Notes: generated from the letters alone by a model not told the origin. 16,257 nucleotides of DNA from CAZTJA01 sp964613745 (GCA_964613745.1 CAZTJA010000066.1:1-16257), one strand, 5' to 3'; counted from the first letter of the stretch, positions 1-7,954 are shown. Program-made: numbers and translations.

Positions 1-1366
1 AACCTACCGGTGAATTTTCTTGTTTACGTTCTATGATCGTGTTTACGATAAGGTCCTGCAGAATTTGAGCCCCGCGATAGCCAAGGTGTAAAATCCTCTG
101 GCCTCCGAAACGGTCATGAATGGGAAACCCCACGCGAACGAGAGGGACATTCCATTTTCGGGCAAAGTGATATCCTTTACTGTTGCCTATTATGATCTCT
201 GGCCCAAGATCAGCAGCCTCCTCCGCTATGGTGTAAAAATCCACTCCGTCACGTATTGCAGGTTTCTCTGTCAGAATATCTTCAGTAACATTCAAAATTG
301 CTGTGCTGAACTCCGGTGAAGTTGTTCCCGTAGCACACATGACAGGCCTAATACCAAGCTCCACTAAAAACGCCGTGAGCCCCACTACCAGGTCTGGATC
401 TCCATAAACCAGAGCCCTTTTTTCAAACACATACTTATGGCCGTCCACATAGGAGTCTACAAGTCGCCCGCGTTCCAGATCATGTTTCGCAGGTATTTCC
501 TTGCCCGACAGCTTGCGTAGAATATCGAAAAACGTGTCCGATTCTCTCAGTCCTATCGGCATCCCTATTGAATGATGAGGAATGCCGAACTTGGTATTGA
601 GTACGGCTCCGGCACTGAGATCCATCGGCAATGTTCTACCGAATTCAACCGAAGCCCTTACTCCTGCTAAACCGGCTATTTCGAGGATCGGAGTTCCGCC
701 GGAAGGGAGCTTTTCATATTCCGTAAGTGCCGGTCCATCCAAACTGAGCGACAGATCCGGCAAAATTGTAGTTTTTAATCCAAAGTCGTTGACAACTTCT
801 CTCAAGTATCTACTATCTGCTGGAGAAACAAACCCAGGAAACACGGCAAGATCTTTATCGGAATTGCAGTCAGCCGCGAGTTGCTGCACGGTTGCTTTAA
901 CAGCTGCATGGAATCCCTCGATGTGAGTCCCGGCAAAACTTGGAGTGGACACATTCACGAAGCTTGGGGAATCATTCTCTTCGATAAAATCACTGAAGTC
1001 TCTTCTGAATTCCTCCAGAATCAAAGGAACATCATCCCCGATGGTCTCAGTTAGGCATGTAGTCGCTATACCTACTGCACCCGCTTTGTATTTCGAGACC
1101 ACATTTTTTAATCCAAGCTTTAAGTTCGGACCCCCTCCATAAACTGCATGCTTCTCCCCCAGAGATGATGACGCAATATCCATCGGCTCTCGATAATGGC
1201 TTATGATGTAGCGCCTCATGTACGTGGCGCAACCCTGAGACCCATGTAAGAATGGAACAGCCCCCTCCATTCCTCTGAATGCCAGACAAGCTCCCAATGG
1301 TTTGCAGAGCTTGCAGGCATTAGTTGTGGATACGTAGGGTTCCGCTTTGTTGAATGGATTTTTCAT
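1..1366 (-). CDS. nifN: Nitrogenase FeMo-cofactor scaffold subunit NifN, 3' end cut by the window
   Basis: NifN pairs with NifE in the scaffold on which the NifB product is matured to FeMo-cofactor before transfer to NifDK. I translated it by hand: 455 codons from ATG at 1366 run open to the window edge with no stop. The NifK/NifN fold is clear: Cys18, Cys21 and Cys27 near the N-terminus, HGSQGC with Cys46 (the probable equivalent of the A. vinelandii NifN cluster ligand Cys44), TTCLTETIGDD with Cys104, STPSFAGTH, and near the C-terminus RVGFPIHDRFGGQR. The start follows GAGGTGAG at good spacing, 10 bp after the nifE stop, so translation is probably coupled. The last visible residues are a charged tail (ERKQENSPVG). 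Family members are usually about 430-460 residues, so the protein may end just outside the window or continue as a NifN-NifB fusion as in Clostridium pasteurianum; the window cannot decide. Confidence 0.95.
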   Translation of the reverse strand, partial: MKNPFNKAEPYVSTTNACKLCKPLGACLAFRGMEGAVPFLHGSQGCATYMRRYIISHYREPMDIASSSLGEKHAVYGGGPNLKLGLKNVVSKYKAGAVGIATTCLTETIGDDVPLILEEFRRDFSDFIEENDSPSFVNVSTPSFAGTHIEGFHAAVKATVQQLAADCNSDKDLAVFPGFVSPADSRYLREVVNDFGLKTTILPDLSLSLDGPALTEYEKLPSGGTPILEIAGLAGVRASVEFGRTLPMDLSAGAVLNTKFGIPHHSIGMPIGLRESDTFFDILRKLSGKEIPAKHDLERGRLVDSYVDGHKYVFEKRALVYGDPDLVVGLTAFLVELGIRPVMCATGTTSPEFSTAILNVTEDILTEKPAIRDGVDFYTIAEEAADLGPEIIIGNSKGYHFARKWNVPLVRVGFPIHDRFGGQRILHLGYRGAQILQDLIVNTIIERKQENSPVG

Positions 1367-1376
1367 GTCTCACCTC

Positions 1377-2771
1377 TCACAAATCACACGCAGTCTCGCT
1401 GTATGTGATTTGGTTGGATTCAAGCTTTTGTCTGCGTGGAGTAAACTTCCATACAGGGCTCATCACAGTGGAGTAGACCTCCCGAGCAAAGTTGAGCATT
1501 CCAACAAAACCCTCTAGAGATTCCTTCCTTTCATGATTATGATCGCAAAATCCTACTCCCAATTTGTAGGCAATTGGGCGTTCTTTGACGCCACCCACAA
1601 AAATGTCCACCTCTTTCTCTTGGAGAAAGCTCGACAGCTCCAATGGATTAGAATCATCGACAATGATCGTCCCCGGATCAGTTATTTCATGAAGCTCCCG
1701 ATAATCCTGCTCCGTTCCCGTTTGTGATCCGACCAGCACCACATCCATCCCAAGTAGTCGGAAAGCTTTCACCAGCGAAAATGCCTTGAATGCTCCACCG
1801 ACGTAAATGGCTGCTTTCTTTCCCGACAACGCCTTTCTGTATTTTTCCAGAGCGGGAAGCAGCACGCTCAGCTCCTCCCTGACCAGGTCAACAGTCCGAT
1901 CCAGAATGCTCGGATCGTCTTTTTGAAAAAATCTCGCAGTTTCATAGAGTGCTTCAGCCATGTCCTCTACACCAAAGTAGGAAACCCGGATGTACGGTGT
2001 GCCGTAACGTTCCTCCATCATCTTAGCGAGATCAATGGTGGAACCGGAACATTGCACCAAGTTGAGAGCTGCGCCATGGGCTCTCATCACATCCTGCACT
2101 CGCCCGTCACCGGTGATGTTTGCCACCACCTCAACCCCCATTTTGTTGAGATATTCACGAATAACCCAAATTTCTCCGGCAAGATTGAAGTCCCCGAGAA
2201 TATTGACGCTCAACTTCGGGATACCGGCTGTATCTCCAGTGCCGACCAGCCTGGCCATTGCATTGCACGCTGCATTGTATCCTGCACGCTTATTTCCTTT
2301 GAAACCTTCCGACATAACCGGAATGACCGGAATGTTTTTCTCGGTGGAAACTCTTTTGCAAACAGCTTCCAAATCATCCCCTATTATTCCGACTATGCAC
2401 GTGGAATAAACGAAAGCGGCTTTGGGATCATGCCTGTCTATTAGCTCAGTCAGTGCCTTATAGAGTTTTTTCTCTCCGCCAAAAATGATATCTTTCTCTT
2501 GGAGATCGGTGGAAAAACTTAGTCGGTGCAGCTCCGGTCCTGAGGACAATGCTCCCCGGATATCCCAGGTATAAGCCGCACAGCCAATCGGTCCGTGGAC
2601 AAGGTGCAGGGCGTCTGCTATGGGATAGAGCACGACTCGAGATCCACAGAAAACACATGCTCGCTGACTAACTGCCCCTGCAAGGCTATCTTTATCGCAA
2701 GTCATCTGGAAAGGCTGTTCACCTTTGCGGTGGACCTGATTGGCTCGTTCGGAGAAAATTGCATTGCTCAT
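1377..2771 (-). CDS. nifE: Nitrogenase FeMo-cofactor scaffold subunit NifE
   Basis: NifE is the NifD-like half of the NifEN scaffold (cytoplasm). The 464 residues match the usual family length. Visible signatures are RACVFCGSR with Cys39 and Cys42, HGPIGCAAYTWD with Cys64, STCIVGIIGDD with Cys125, SEGFKGNKRAGYNAAC (156-169), and Cys241 in the NLVQCSGST segment. Cys39, Cys64 and Cys125 correspond to the ligands of the permanent [4Fe-4S] cluster (A. vinelandii NifE Cys37, 62, 124). Cys241 corresponds to Cys250, which holds the cofactor precursor. The C-terminus has the NifE-like GVGFCDHNHERKESLEGF. The FeMo-cofactor His of NifD is absent from the equivalent region, separating it from a second NifD. 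The ATG at 2771 follows a modest GAAGAG ribosome site. It is the seventh gene of the operon, separated from the ferredoxin gene by 108 bp, the widest gap in the cluster. Confidence 0.97.
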   Translation of the reverse strand: MSNAIFSERANQVHRKGEQPFQMTCDKDSLAGAVSQRACVFCGSRVVLYPIADALHLVHGPIGCAAYTWDIRGALSSGPELHRLSFSTDLQEKDIIFGGEKKLYKALTELIDRHDPKAAFVYSTCIVGIIGDDLEAVCKRVSTEKNIPVIPVMSEGFKGNKRAGYNAACNAMARLVGTGDTAGIPKLSVNILGDFNLAGEIWVIREYLNKMGVEVVANITGDGRVQDVMRAHGAALNLVQCSGSTIDLAKMMEERYGTPYIRVSYFGVEDMAEALYETARFFQKDDPSILDRTVDLVREELSVLLPALEKYRKALSGKKAAIYVGGAFKAFSLVKAFRLLGMDVVLVGSQTGTEQDYRELHEITDPGTIIVDDSNPLELSSFLQEKEVDIFVGGVKERPIAYKLGVGFCDHNHERKESLEGFVGMLNFAREVYSTVMSPVWKFTPRRQKLESNQITYSETACDL

Positions 2772-2879
2772 AGCTCTTCATTCCATTTTCGTAGATCATG
2801 TTAATCGGGCAAACCTGTGGACTTCGTCCCCTTGGAGTCAATTGCGTATGATTTCTATGTGATCGGAGGTTTGTGGAGA

Positions 2880-3182
2880 TTAGGCGAGCAGGTACTTTTC
2901 TGCAGAACGTCCATCTTCGAGAGCGTCGAGAATTTCGCTCACCGCTTCTTCGCCGTTGACTCCGCGATACCAGTAAGCTTCCGGGTAGATGACCATCACC
3001 GGACCCTCTTCGCACAATTTGAGACACCCGGTACTGGAAACTATGGCATTCATGCCTCTGTCGGATATTTCTTCTTCAATCATCGGAATTAGTTCCAGTG
3101 ATTCCTTCTTGTAACATTTGCCTTTGGCTTCTGCTCCCCGAAAACTTCCGCATATGAATATGTGATGTTCAGGTTTTTGCAT
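2880..3182 (-). CDS. Thioredoxin-like [2Fe-2S] ferredoxin in the nif operon
   Basis: A 100-residue protein of the thioredoxin-fold [2Fe-2S] ferredoxin family (Clostridium pasteurianum 2Fe-2S ferredoxin, Azotobacter FeSII, Aquifex Fd4). The four cluster ligands are visible as Cys11, Cys23, Cys53 and Cys57, in the contexts HHIFICGSFRG, AKGKCYK and STGCLKLCEEGP. They match the clostridial ligands Cys11/24/56/60 in pattern. These four are its only cysteines. EEGPVMVIYPEAYWY is the usual motif after the second pair. The clostridial homolog is reported to associate with the MoFe protein, so a role in redox or protection at NifDK is likely, but electron transfer here is inference. The start has a strong GAGGA site; the gap to the nifK stop is 39 bp, and the gene lies between nifK and nifE on the same strand. 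Confidence 0.93.
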   Translation of the reverse strand: MQKPEHHIFICGSFRGAEAKGKCYKKESLELIPMIEEEISDRGMNAIVSSTGCLKLCEEGPVMVIYPEAYWYRGVNGEEAVSEILDALEDGRSAEKYLLA

Positions 3183-3221
3183 GTTTATGTTCCTCTTTTT
3201 CTTCCGTGATGATTGCGAGCA

Positions 3222-4598
3222 TTACATAACTAATTCAAAACGCTCTTCAGGGGCGTCCCTATCCTGTCTATCGAGTATTTTGTCCAGAATCTTCTCGAGC
3301 AATCTCATACCGCCCTTATATCCGACACTAGGAAAGTAACTGTGTCCGATACGGTCAAGTATGGGAAAACCAAACCTCACGAGAGGAATGTCCTCATCCC
3401 TTCCAATGTACTTCATGTAGGTGTTGCCTATGAGCAAGTCCACCGGATCGTTCTTGATCCATTGGTGCAACAGGAACAAATCACCAGACGCCTTCACGTT
3501 GACATCGTGGGGCACTTCTTTCGTAATGTCTCGGATTCGGGCTTCGAAGCCCTTGGCTGGAGATCCCGTGACTATGTGAATCGGCCACATATCTATTGAC
3601 ACGAGAAACTCCGTAAGAGCGATCAATTGGTCGGGATCTCCTGCGAGAGCCACTTTCTTTCCATAAAAATACTGGTGCATGTCCGTTACAACATCCAGCA
3701 ATTGACCGCGTTCTTCGGTGATCACGTCTGGAACATTAACGCCGGCAATTTTGCGGAGTGTATCCACAAATCGATCTGTTGCCTTGAAACCGATTGGAAG
3801 GTCAAGAATTTCGCAATGCACGTTGCATTTAGTGTCCAAGGCGCGGGCTGCAGGACCGGATGCATATTTCCCGAGTGCTATGGTCGCTCTGGAGTCCCCG
3901 GTGGTAACAAGTTCCTCAATCGTCACTCCGCCTTTCGGGAACATTTCATACTTGCCTGTTTGTGGTCCGTTGAGCACCTTTGAAGTGTCAGGGAACATCA
4001 CGAAATTTACACCGAGAGCTTCCACCAATCTCTTGACCTCTTCCATGTCCGAAGGCTCAACGTAACCGGGAATGACATTGATCTGTTCTAGATTTCGACC
4101 TGTTGATTCGGCAAAATAGTCGACCATTGCTTTGGTCATATTGGCAAATCCAGTGATATGACTGCCGACATAACTGGGTGTGTTGACATGAATGACATAC
4201 TTTCCTTCCGGGATCTTGCCGTCTGCTTCAGCTTTGCGGGCAATCTGAGGAACGTCATCTCCTATAGTTTCTGACAGACAAGTGGTATGAACTGCAATCA
4301 CATCCGGATTATACAGACTAAAGATATTGTCGATAGCCTGAACAAGATTGGCTTGTCCGCCGAATACCGAAGCGCCCTCAGTAAAAGAGCTGGTTGCAGC
4401 CATGACGGGTTCCTTGTAATGGCGAGTCAATGTGCTTCGATGGTATGCACAGCAACCTTGGGATCCATGGCTGTGTGGCAAGCATCCATGAATCCCCAGT
4501 GCGGCATACATTGCCCCTATGGGCTGACAAGTTTTTGCTGGGTTTATGTTCAGGGCTTTGCGCTCTTGAATTTCTTTTGGAGTATGTCGAAGTAGCAT
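3222..4598 (-). CDS. nifK: Nitrogenase molybdenum-iron protein beta chain NifK
   Basis: The beta subunit of the dinitrogenase alpha2beta2 tetramer; it shares the P-cluster with NifD. Its 458 residues make it short: the N-terminal extension of about 46 residues of A. vinelandii NifK (523 residues) is missing, as in clostridial and archaeal proteins. P-cluster ligands are Cys24 (AKTCQPIGA), Cys49 (HGSQGCCAYH) and Cys107 (HTTCLSETIGDD), each offset by exactly 46 from A. vinelandii Cys70/95/153. Ser142 in NTPSYVGSH is at the same offset from Ser188. The C-terminus has VRFGFPILDRIGHSYFPSVG, typical of NifK. The ATG at 4598 is preceded by AAGGAAGGA; the gap to the nifD stop is 22 bp. No in-frame damage is seen. 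Confidence 0.98.
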   Translation of the reverse strand: MLLRHTPKEIQERKALNINPAKTCQPIGAMYAALGIHGCLPHSHGSQGCCAYHRSTLTRHYKEPVMAATSSFTEGASVFGGQANLVQAIDNIFSLYNPDVIAVHTTCLSETIGDDVPQIARKAEADGKIPEGKYVIHVNTPSYVGSHITGFANMTKAMVDYFAESTGRNLEQINVIPGYVEPSDMEEVKRLVEALGVNFVMFPDTSKVLNGPQTGKYEMFPKGGVTIEELVTTGDSRATIALGKYASGPAARALDTKCNVHCEILDLPIGFKATDRFVDTLRKIAGVNVPDVITEERGQLLDVVTDMHQYFYGKKVALAGDPDQLIALTEFLVSIDMWPIHIVTGSPAKGFEARIRDITKEVPHDVNVKASGDLFLLHQWIKNDPVDLLIGNTYMKYIGRDEDIPLVRFGFPILDRIGHSYFPSVGYKGGMRLLEKILDKILDRQDRDAPEERFELVM

Positions 4599-4620
4599 GT
4601 TTCCTTCCTTCCCTTAACGA

Positions 4621-6276
4621 TCAATCCCAGGCATATTTCGCGGTGAGTTCCGGATTTTCCAACCAGGGCGCTTTGATACTTTTCCAAACTTTGCTGTTCA
4701 CAAGGCGATCAATTTCTTTGTAAAAGTTTATCGCTCCTCTAAAGCCGGCGTAGGGTCCTCCGGAGTCATAGCTGTGAAGCTGCTTCATCGGCACGCCCCT
4801 TTTCTGGATAACGAATTTTTCTTTGATACCCGCACAAAACACGTCAGGTTTATAATATTCAATAAGCTTTTCGGACTCATAATGGCTTATGTCGTCTATC
4901 ACCAGGGTGTTTTTATCCATTTCCGGCATCATGCCGTCATAATCCTTAAATCTGAAACCACCCTCTTCCATTGCAGCTAATTCTTCGGAAGTCTTTCTCG
5001 GGCGGAATTTTTGAGGATCAGGGTGGATCTCAAGTTCCTCGATATTCCGGCTGTCGGCGTCCACCTTTAGATTCGGCAGCACATCACGCCCTTCATAATC
5101 ATCGCGATGAGCAAACTCGTAACCAGCCGATATAGTTCTCATTCCTATTTCCCTGAAAAGCTCCTGGTAATGATGAGCACGGGACCCCCCGACAAACAGC
5201 ATGGCGGTTTTGCCTTCGCATCGTGCCCTCACTTCATCACGAACCTTGATAACTTCGGGTAGTTCACGATCAATTACCTCTTCCACACGAGCCGTCAGCT
5301 CAGGATCATCAAAATATTGAGCTATTTTTCTCAACGACTTGGCGGTGGCTTCGGCACCAATAAAATTTATTTTTATCCAGGGAATTCCGTATTTCGTTTC
5401 CATCATTTCGGCTACATAATTGATGGAGCGGTGACACATGATAGTGTTCAGATCTGCCGTATGGGCATTTGCAAAGGCGTCATACGTAGAATTTCCGCTG
5501 AATGTCGAAACAACCGTAATACCGCAGTCATCAAGAATTCTGTCCAGTTCGAATGCATCGCCTCCGATGTTGTATTCCCCGAGCATGTTGATCTTGAATT
5601 TGCCCTCTTTCTCTTCATCATTAAGTCCAACTACGTGAGTAAATATTCCGTTATTCGCGATATGGTGGCCTGCGGACTGGCTAACTCCCTTGTATCCTTC
5701 GCAACTGAAACCAAAAACGTTGATCCCCAGCTTTTCTTTCATTTCCCGAGCTACTGCATGAACATCATCTCCTATAAGGCCTACGGGGCATGTAGCAAAG
5801 ATGCTGATAGCCTTAGGCTTGAAAAGATCATATGCCTCCTGTATAGCCGCTCTCAGTTTCTTTTCACCGCCGAACACTATGTCCTCTTCCTGCATGTCCG
5901 TGGAAAAGCAGTAAGTCATAAAGTTTTCCGATTCAGGTGTTGGTGGCCTTGTCTGGTTTCTGCGAGTCAACCAGCTATAGAAACCGCATCCGATGGGGCC
6001 GTGTGTTATGTTCACAATGTCACGAGTGGGCCCCAGGATAACGCCCTTGCAACCGGCGTACGTGCAGCCTCGCTGAGTAATTACCCCTGGAATGGTTCTG
6101 GTGTTTGCACCAATTTCCGGTGAGTTACCTGCTTCACCGGGTTCATTTATGATGATTTGCTTAGCTCGTTTTCGTGCAGCTTTGGTTGGATACTTGCTTA
6201 AAATGTCCTTCTTAACGTCATAGGGATCTACAGACTCAACGTCATTCGTTATATATGGATCCGTATCTGCCTTCAT
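4621..6276 (-). CDS. nifD: Nitrogenase molybdenum-iron protein alpha chain NifD
   Basis: The catalytic alpha subunit of dinitrogenase, which reduces N2 at the FeMo-cofactor. P-cluster ligands are Cys71 (QRGCTYAGCKG), Cys97 (THGPIGCGFYS) and Cys163 (ATCPVGLIGDD). The cofactor ligands are Cys281 (IMCHRSINY) and His501 (KQLHSYDSGG), matching A. vinelandii Cys275 and His442. Active-site residues Gln200 and His204 (VSQSAGHH) and Arg105 (equivalent to Arg96) are conserved, so this is a molybdenum-type enzyme by its motifs. At 551 residues it is longer than proteobacterial NifD. An extra charged segment of about 50 residues around 400-450 accounts for the changed offset between Cys281 and His501, and resembles the insertion of clostridial NifD. 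The start follows CGGAG; 42 bp separate it from nifI2. Confidence 0.98.
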   Translation of the reverse strand: MKADTDPYITNDVESVDPYDVKKDILSKYPTKAARKRAKQIIINEPGEAGNSPEIGANTRTIPGVITQRGCTYAGCKGVILGPTRDIVNITHGPIGCGFYSWLTRRNQTRPPTPESENFMTYCFSTDMQEEDIVFGGEKKLRAAIQEAYDLFKPKAISIFATCPVGLIGDDVHAVAREMKEKLGINVFGFSCEGYKGVSQSAGHHIANNGIFTHVVGLNDEEKEGKFKINMLGEYNIGGDAFELDRILDDCGITVVSTFSGNSTYDAFANAHTADLNTIMCHRSINYVAEMMETKYGIPWIKINFIGAEATAKSLRKIAQYFDDPELTARVEEVIDRELPEVIKVRDEVRARCEGKTAMLFVGGSRAHHYQELFREIGMRTISAGYEFAHRDDYEGRDVLPNLKVDADSRNIEELEIHPDPQKFRPRKTSEELAAMEEGGFRFKDYDGMMPEMDKNTLVIDDISHYESEKLIEYYKPDVFCAGIKEKFVIQKRGVPMKQLHSYDSGGPYAGFRGAINFYKEIDRLVNSKVWKSIKAPWLENPELTAKYAWD

Positions 6277-6318
6277 TAGTGTCTCCGTTCTTGCTCATAA
6301 AACCGTTTACTTGGAGCG

Positions 6319-6699
6319 TTATACATCGTCCAGCGTTCCATCTCCGCCCTCGCCGGTCCTGACTCCAAATGTGTCGGCCACCTGCATAACGAATATTTTT
6401 CCATCACCGGATTTTCCCGTCCGGTTAATCTTGATAATGGTACTCACGGTTTTCGGAACCAGCTTTTCAGGGACCACAACCATCAGTAATCGTTTTGGAA
6501 TAAGGCGCTGGCTGTGACCGAGCTGAGCTATGGCTTCTTCGTATCCCTTTTCTGCCCCTTCGAGAATATTGGTGTCCACTAGACCTTTGCCTCTGCCTAA
6601 AACCTCTTTCGCCGTCATGGACGATATGCCGGCATCCGAAAGAGCTTTTTTTGTCTTATTCATCATGTTCATACGGATGACCGCCATAACTTCTTTCAT
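6319..6699 (-). CDS. nifI2: Nitrogen regulatory PII-like protein NifI2
   Basis: A PII-family (GlnB/GlnK-like) protein of 126 residues. In methanogens NifI1 and NifI2 form a complex that binds dinitrogenase and blocks activity when ammonium is plentiful; 2-oxoglutarate relieves this. Visible: the N-terminal MKEVMAVIR strand, GRGKGL (36-40) opening the long T-loop (about 36-70) with its GYEEAIAQLGHSQRLIPKR stretch, and SGDGKIFV (97-104), the PII C-terminal signature. The long T-loop with IPKRLLMVVVPE separates NifI2 from NifI1. The T-loop Tyr uridylylated in GlnB (RGAEY motif) is not present in that form. Its ATG overlaps the nifI1 stop by 4 bp (ATGA), which implies translational coupling. Confidence 0.95.
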   Translation of the reverse strand: MKEVMAVIRMNMMNKTKKALSDAGISSMTAKEVLGRGKGLVDTNILEGAEKGYEEAIAQLGHSQRLIPKRLLMVVVPEKLVPKTVSTIIKINRTGKSGDGKIFVMQVADTFGVRTGEGGDGTLDDV

Positions 6700-7052
6700 A
6701 TCTTCACCTCTTCAATGGGACCACCCGGAGTTTCCTTCATCCCGGAGCTGATTGTGTAGACTTCCTCCACAGGGCTTACGAAGATTTTGCCGTCCCCGTA
6801 AGCACCTTTTGCGCCTGTTCGAGCCGCCTTGATTACGGTCTTCACCACAAAATCCTTATCGCAATCCTGGACAACAGTAATCAGGAGTTCTTTGGGAATT
6901 TCATCGTAGGTGATTTCACCGATCTTTATTCCCCGCTGCTTGCCTCTACCGACAACAGAAATTTTCGTCACTGCGGGAAAGCCTGCGTCCATAAGCGCAG
7001 CAAGCACATCATCCACCTTCGTTGGTCTCACTATAGATCTGATCATCAACAT
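6696..7052 (-). CDS. nifI1: Nitrogen regulatory PII-like protein NifI1
   Basis: The partner of NifI2 in PII-type control of nitrogenase activity, 118 residues. It has the PII fold signatures: MIRSIVRPTKVDDVLAALMD at the N-terminus, VVGRGKQRGIKIG (33-45) starting a short T-loop, YDEIPKELLITVV, and GDGKIFVSPVEEVYTI (87-102). The short T-loop and the position between nifH and nifI2 identify NifI1 rather than GlnB/GlnK. ATG at 7052 has AGGTG about 8 bases upstream; an in-frame ATG two codons later (7046) is a possible alternative start. It lies 29 bp after the nifH stop and overlaps nifI2 by 4 bp. Genes of this pair between nifH and nifD are typical of group II/III nif clusters in methanogens, clostridia and sulfate reducers. 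Confidence 0.95.
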   Translation of the reverse strand: MLMIRSIVRPTKVDDVLAALMDAGFPAVTKISVVGRGKQRGIKIGEITYDEIPKELLITVVQDCDKDFVVKTVIKAARTGAKGAYGDGKIFVSPVEEVYTISSGMKETPGGPIEEVKI

Positions 7053-7081
7053 GGTTCCGCACCTTTCTTCTGGGATCGATG

Positions 7082-7900
7082 TCAGCCTGCAAGGCCGTGC
7101 TTGATAAGAAGCTGTTCCAGTTCGTCAGTTTCCATGGGTTTTGGAATCACGTGCATCTCGTTGTTTTCTATCTTTTTTGCGAGTGTCCTATACTCGGATG
7201 CTTGGGAATGTTCGGGATCAAACTCAATGACGGTCTTTCGATTGATCTCAGCTCTTTGTACCATGTTGTCCCTTGGGACGAAGTGGATCATTTGGGTTCC
7301 CAGCTTCTCAGCGAACGCCTCTATCATTTCTTTTTCGTTGTCCACTTTACGGCTGTTGCAAATCAGCCCCCCAAGGCGAACCCCACCCGCTTCCGCAAAT
7401 TTCACGATACCTTTGCAGATGTTGTTCGCGGCATACATTGCCATCATTTCGCCGGAAACGACGATATAGATCTCTTGGGCTTTGCCTTCTCGTATCGGCA
7501 TTGCAAAACCGCCGCAGACTACGTCGCCCAACACGTCATAAAAGGCGTAATCCAACTTTTCCGTATAAGCCCCGAGCTGTTCTAGGAGATTAATGGAAGT
7601 GATTATTCCTCGACCTGCGCAACCGACACCCGGTTCCGGACCGCCCGATTCTACGCATATGGTTTCTTTGAAGCCGCTTTTTCTGATATCATCCAGTTCG
7701 ACATCCTCGCCTTCGGTTCGCAGAGTATCAAGGACGGTTTTTTGGCTCAGACCGCCCAAAAGAAGTCTCGTTGAATCCGCCTTGGGATCACATCCCACTA
7801 CCATGACCTTTCTGCCCATTTCCGCCAATCCGGCAACCGTGTTTTGGGTTGTAGTGGACTTCCCGATACCGCCCTTTCCGTAAATGGCTATTTTTCTCAT
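7082..7900 (-). CDS. nifH: Nitrogenase iron protein NifH (dinitrogenase reductase)
   Basis: The ATP-dependent reductase that passes electrons to NifDK; it also acts in cofactor maturation. It is 272 residues from ATG at 7900, the usual length for anaerobe NifH. Visible: Walker A GKGGIGKST (8-16), switch motif VGCDPKADST (35-44), the [4Fe-4S] ligands Cys94 (GVGCAGRGI) and Cys129 (GDVVCGGFAMP), and Arg97, which matches the ADP-ribosylation site Arg100 of other NifH proteins. The frame stays open upstream to a TTG at 7954, but a sigma-54 promoter at about 7938-7951 lies inside that extension, and family alignment begins at MRKIAIYGKGG. The 7900 start is therefore used here. AAAGG lies about 11 bases upstream. 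First gene of the operon. Confidence 0.98.
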   Translation of the reverse strand: MRKIAIYGKGGIGKSTTTQNTVAGLAEMGRKVMVVGCDPKADSTRLLLGGLSQKTVLDTLRTEGEDVELDDIRKSGFKETICVESGGPEPGVGCAGRGIITSINLLEQLGAYTEKLDYAFYDVLGDVVCGGFAMPIREGKAQEIYIVVSGEMMAMYAANNICKGIVKFAEAGGVRLGGLICNSRKVDNEKEMIEAFAEKLGTQMIHFVPRDNMVQRAEINRKTVIEFDPEHSQASEYRTLAKKIENNEMHVIPKPMETDELEQLLIKHGLAG

Positions 7901-7934
7901 GTTTTCCGACCTTTTCTCTAAACTTGCGACGGGA

Positions 7935-7954
7935 TAAGCAACTACCGTGCCCAA
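7935..7954 (-). promoter_or_regulatory. Sigma-54 (-24/-12) promoter of the nif operon
   Basis: On the minus strand the sequence is TTGGGCACGGTAGTTGCTTA. It holds GG at 7951-7950 and GC at 7939-7938 with exactly 10 bases between, and CACG and TTGCTT match the RpoN consensus (TGGCACG-N4-TTGCW) except for one base (G for the first T). Transcription should start about 12 bases after the GC, near 7926, giving a leader of about 26 nt before the nifH ATG at 7900. Use of RpoN implies an enhancer-binding activator, which is not encoded in this window. Confidence 0.9.

Noticed and set aside
5317..6123. Long open frame of 268 codons on the plus strand opposite nifD
   Set aside because: It lies wholly within the highly conserved nifD gene on the other strand, has no recognisable domain, and is explained as a by-product of nifD codon use. 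The same holds for the plus-strand frame at 1923-2444 opposite nifE.
7085..7100. Small hairpin near the nifH stop (GCCT-TGC-AGGC on the minus strand)
   Set aside because: Only 4 bp of stem and no T-run; too weak to call a terminator or stabilising element.
7901..7954. Longer NifH starting at TTG 7954
   Set aside because: The extension contains the sigma-54 promoter and extends beyond the conserved NifH N-terminus.
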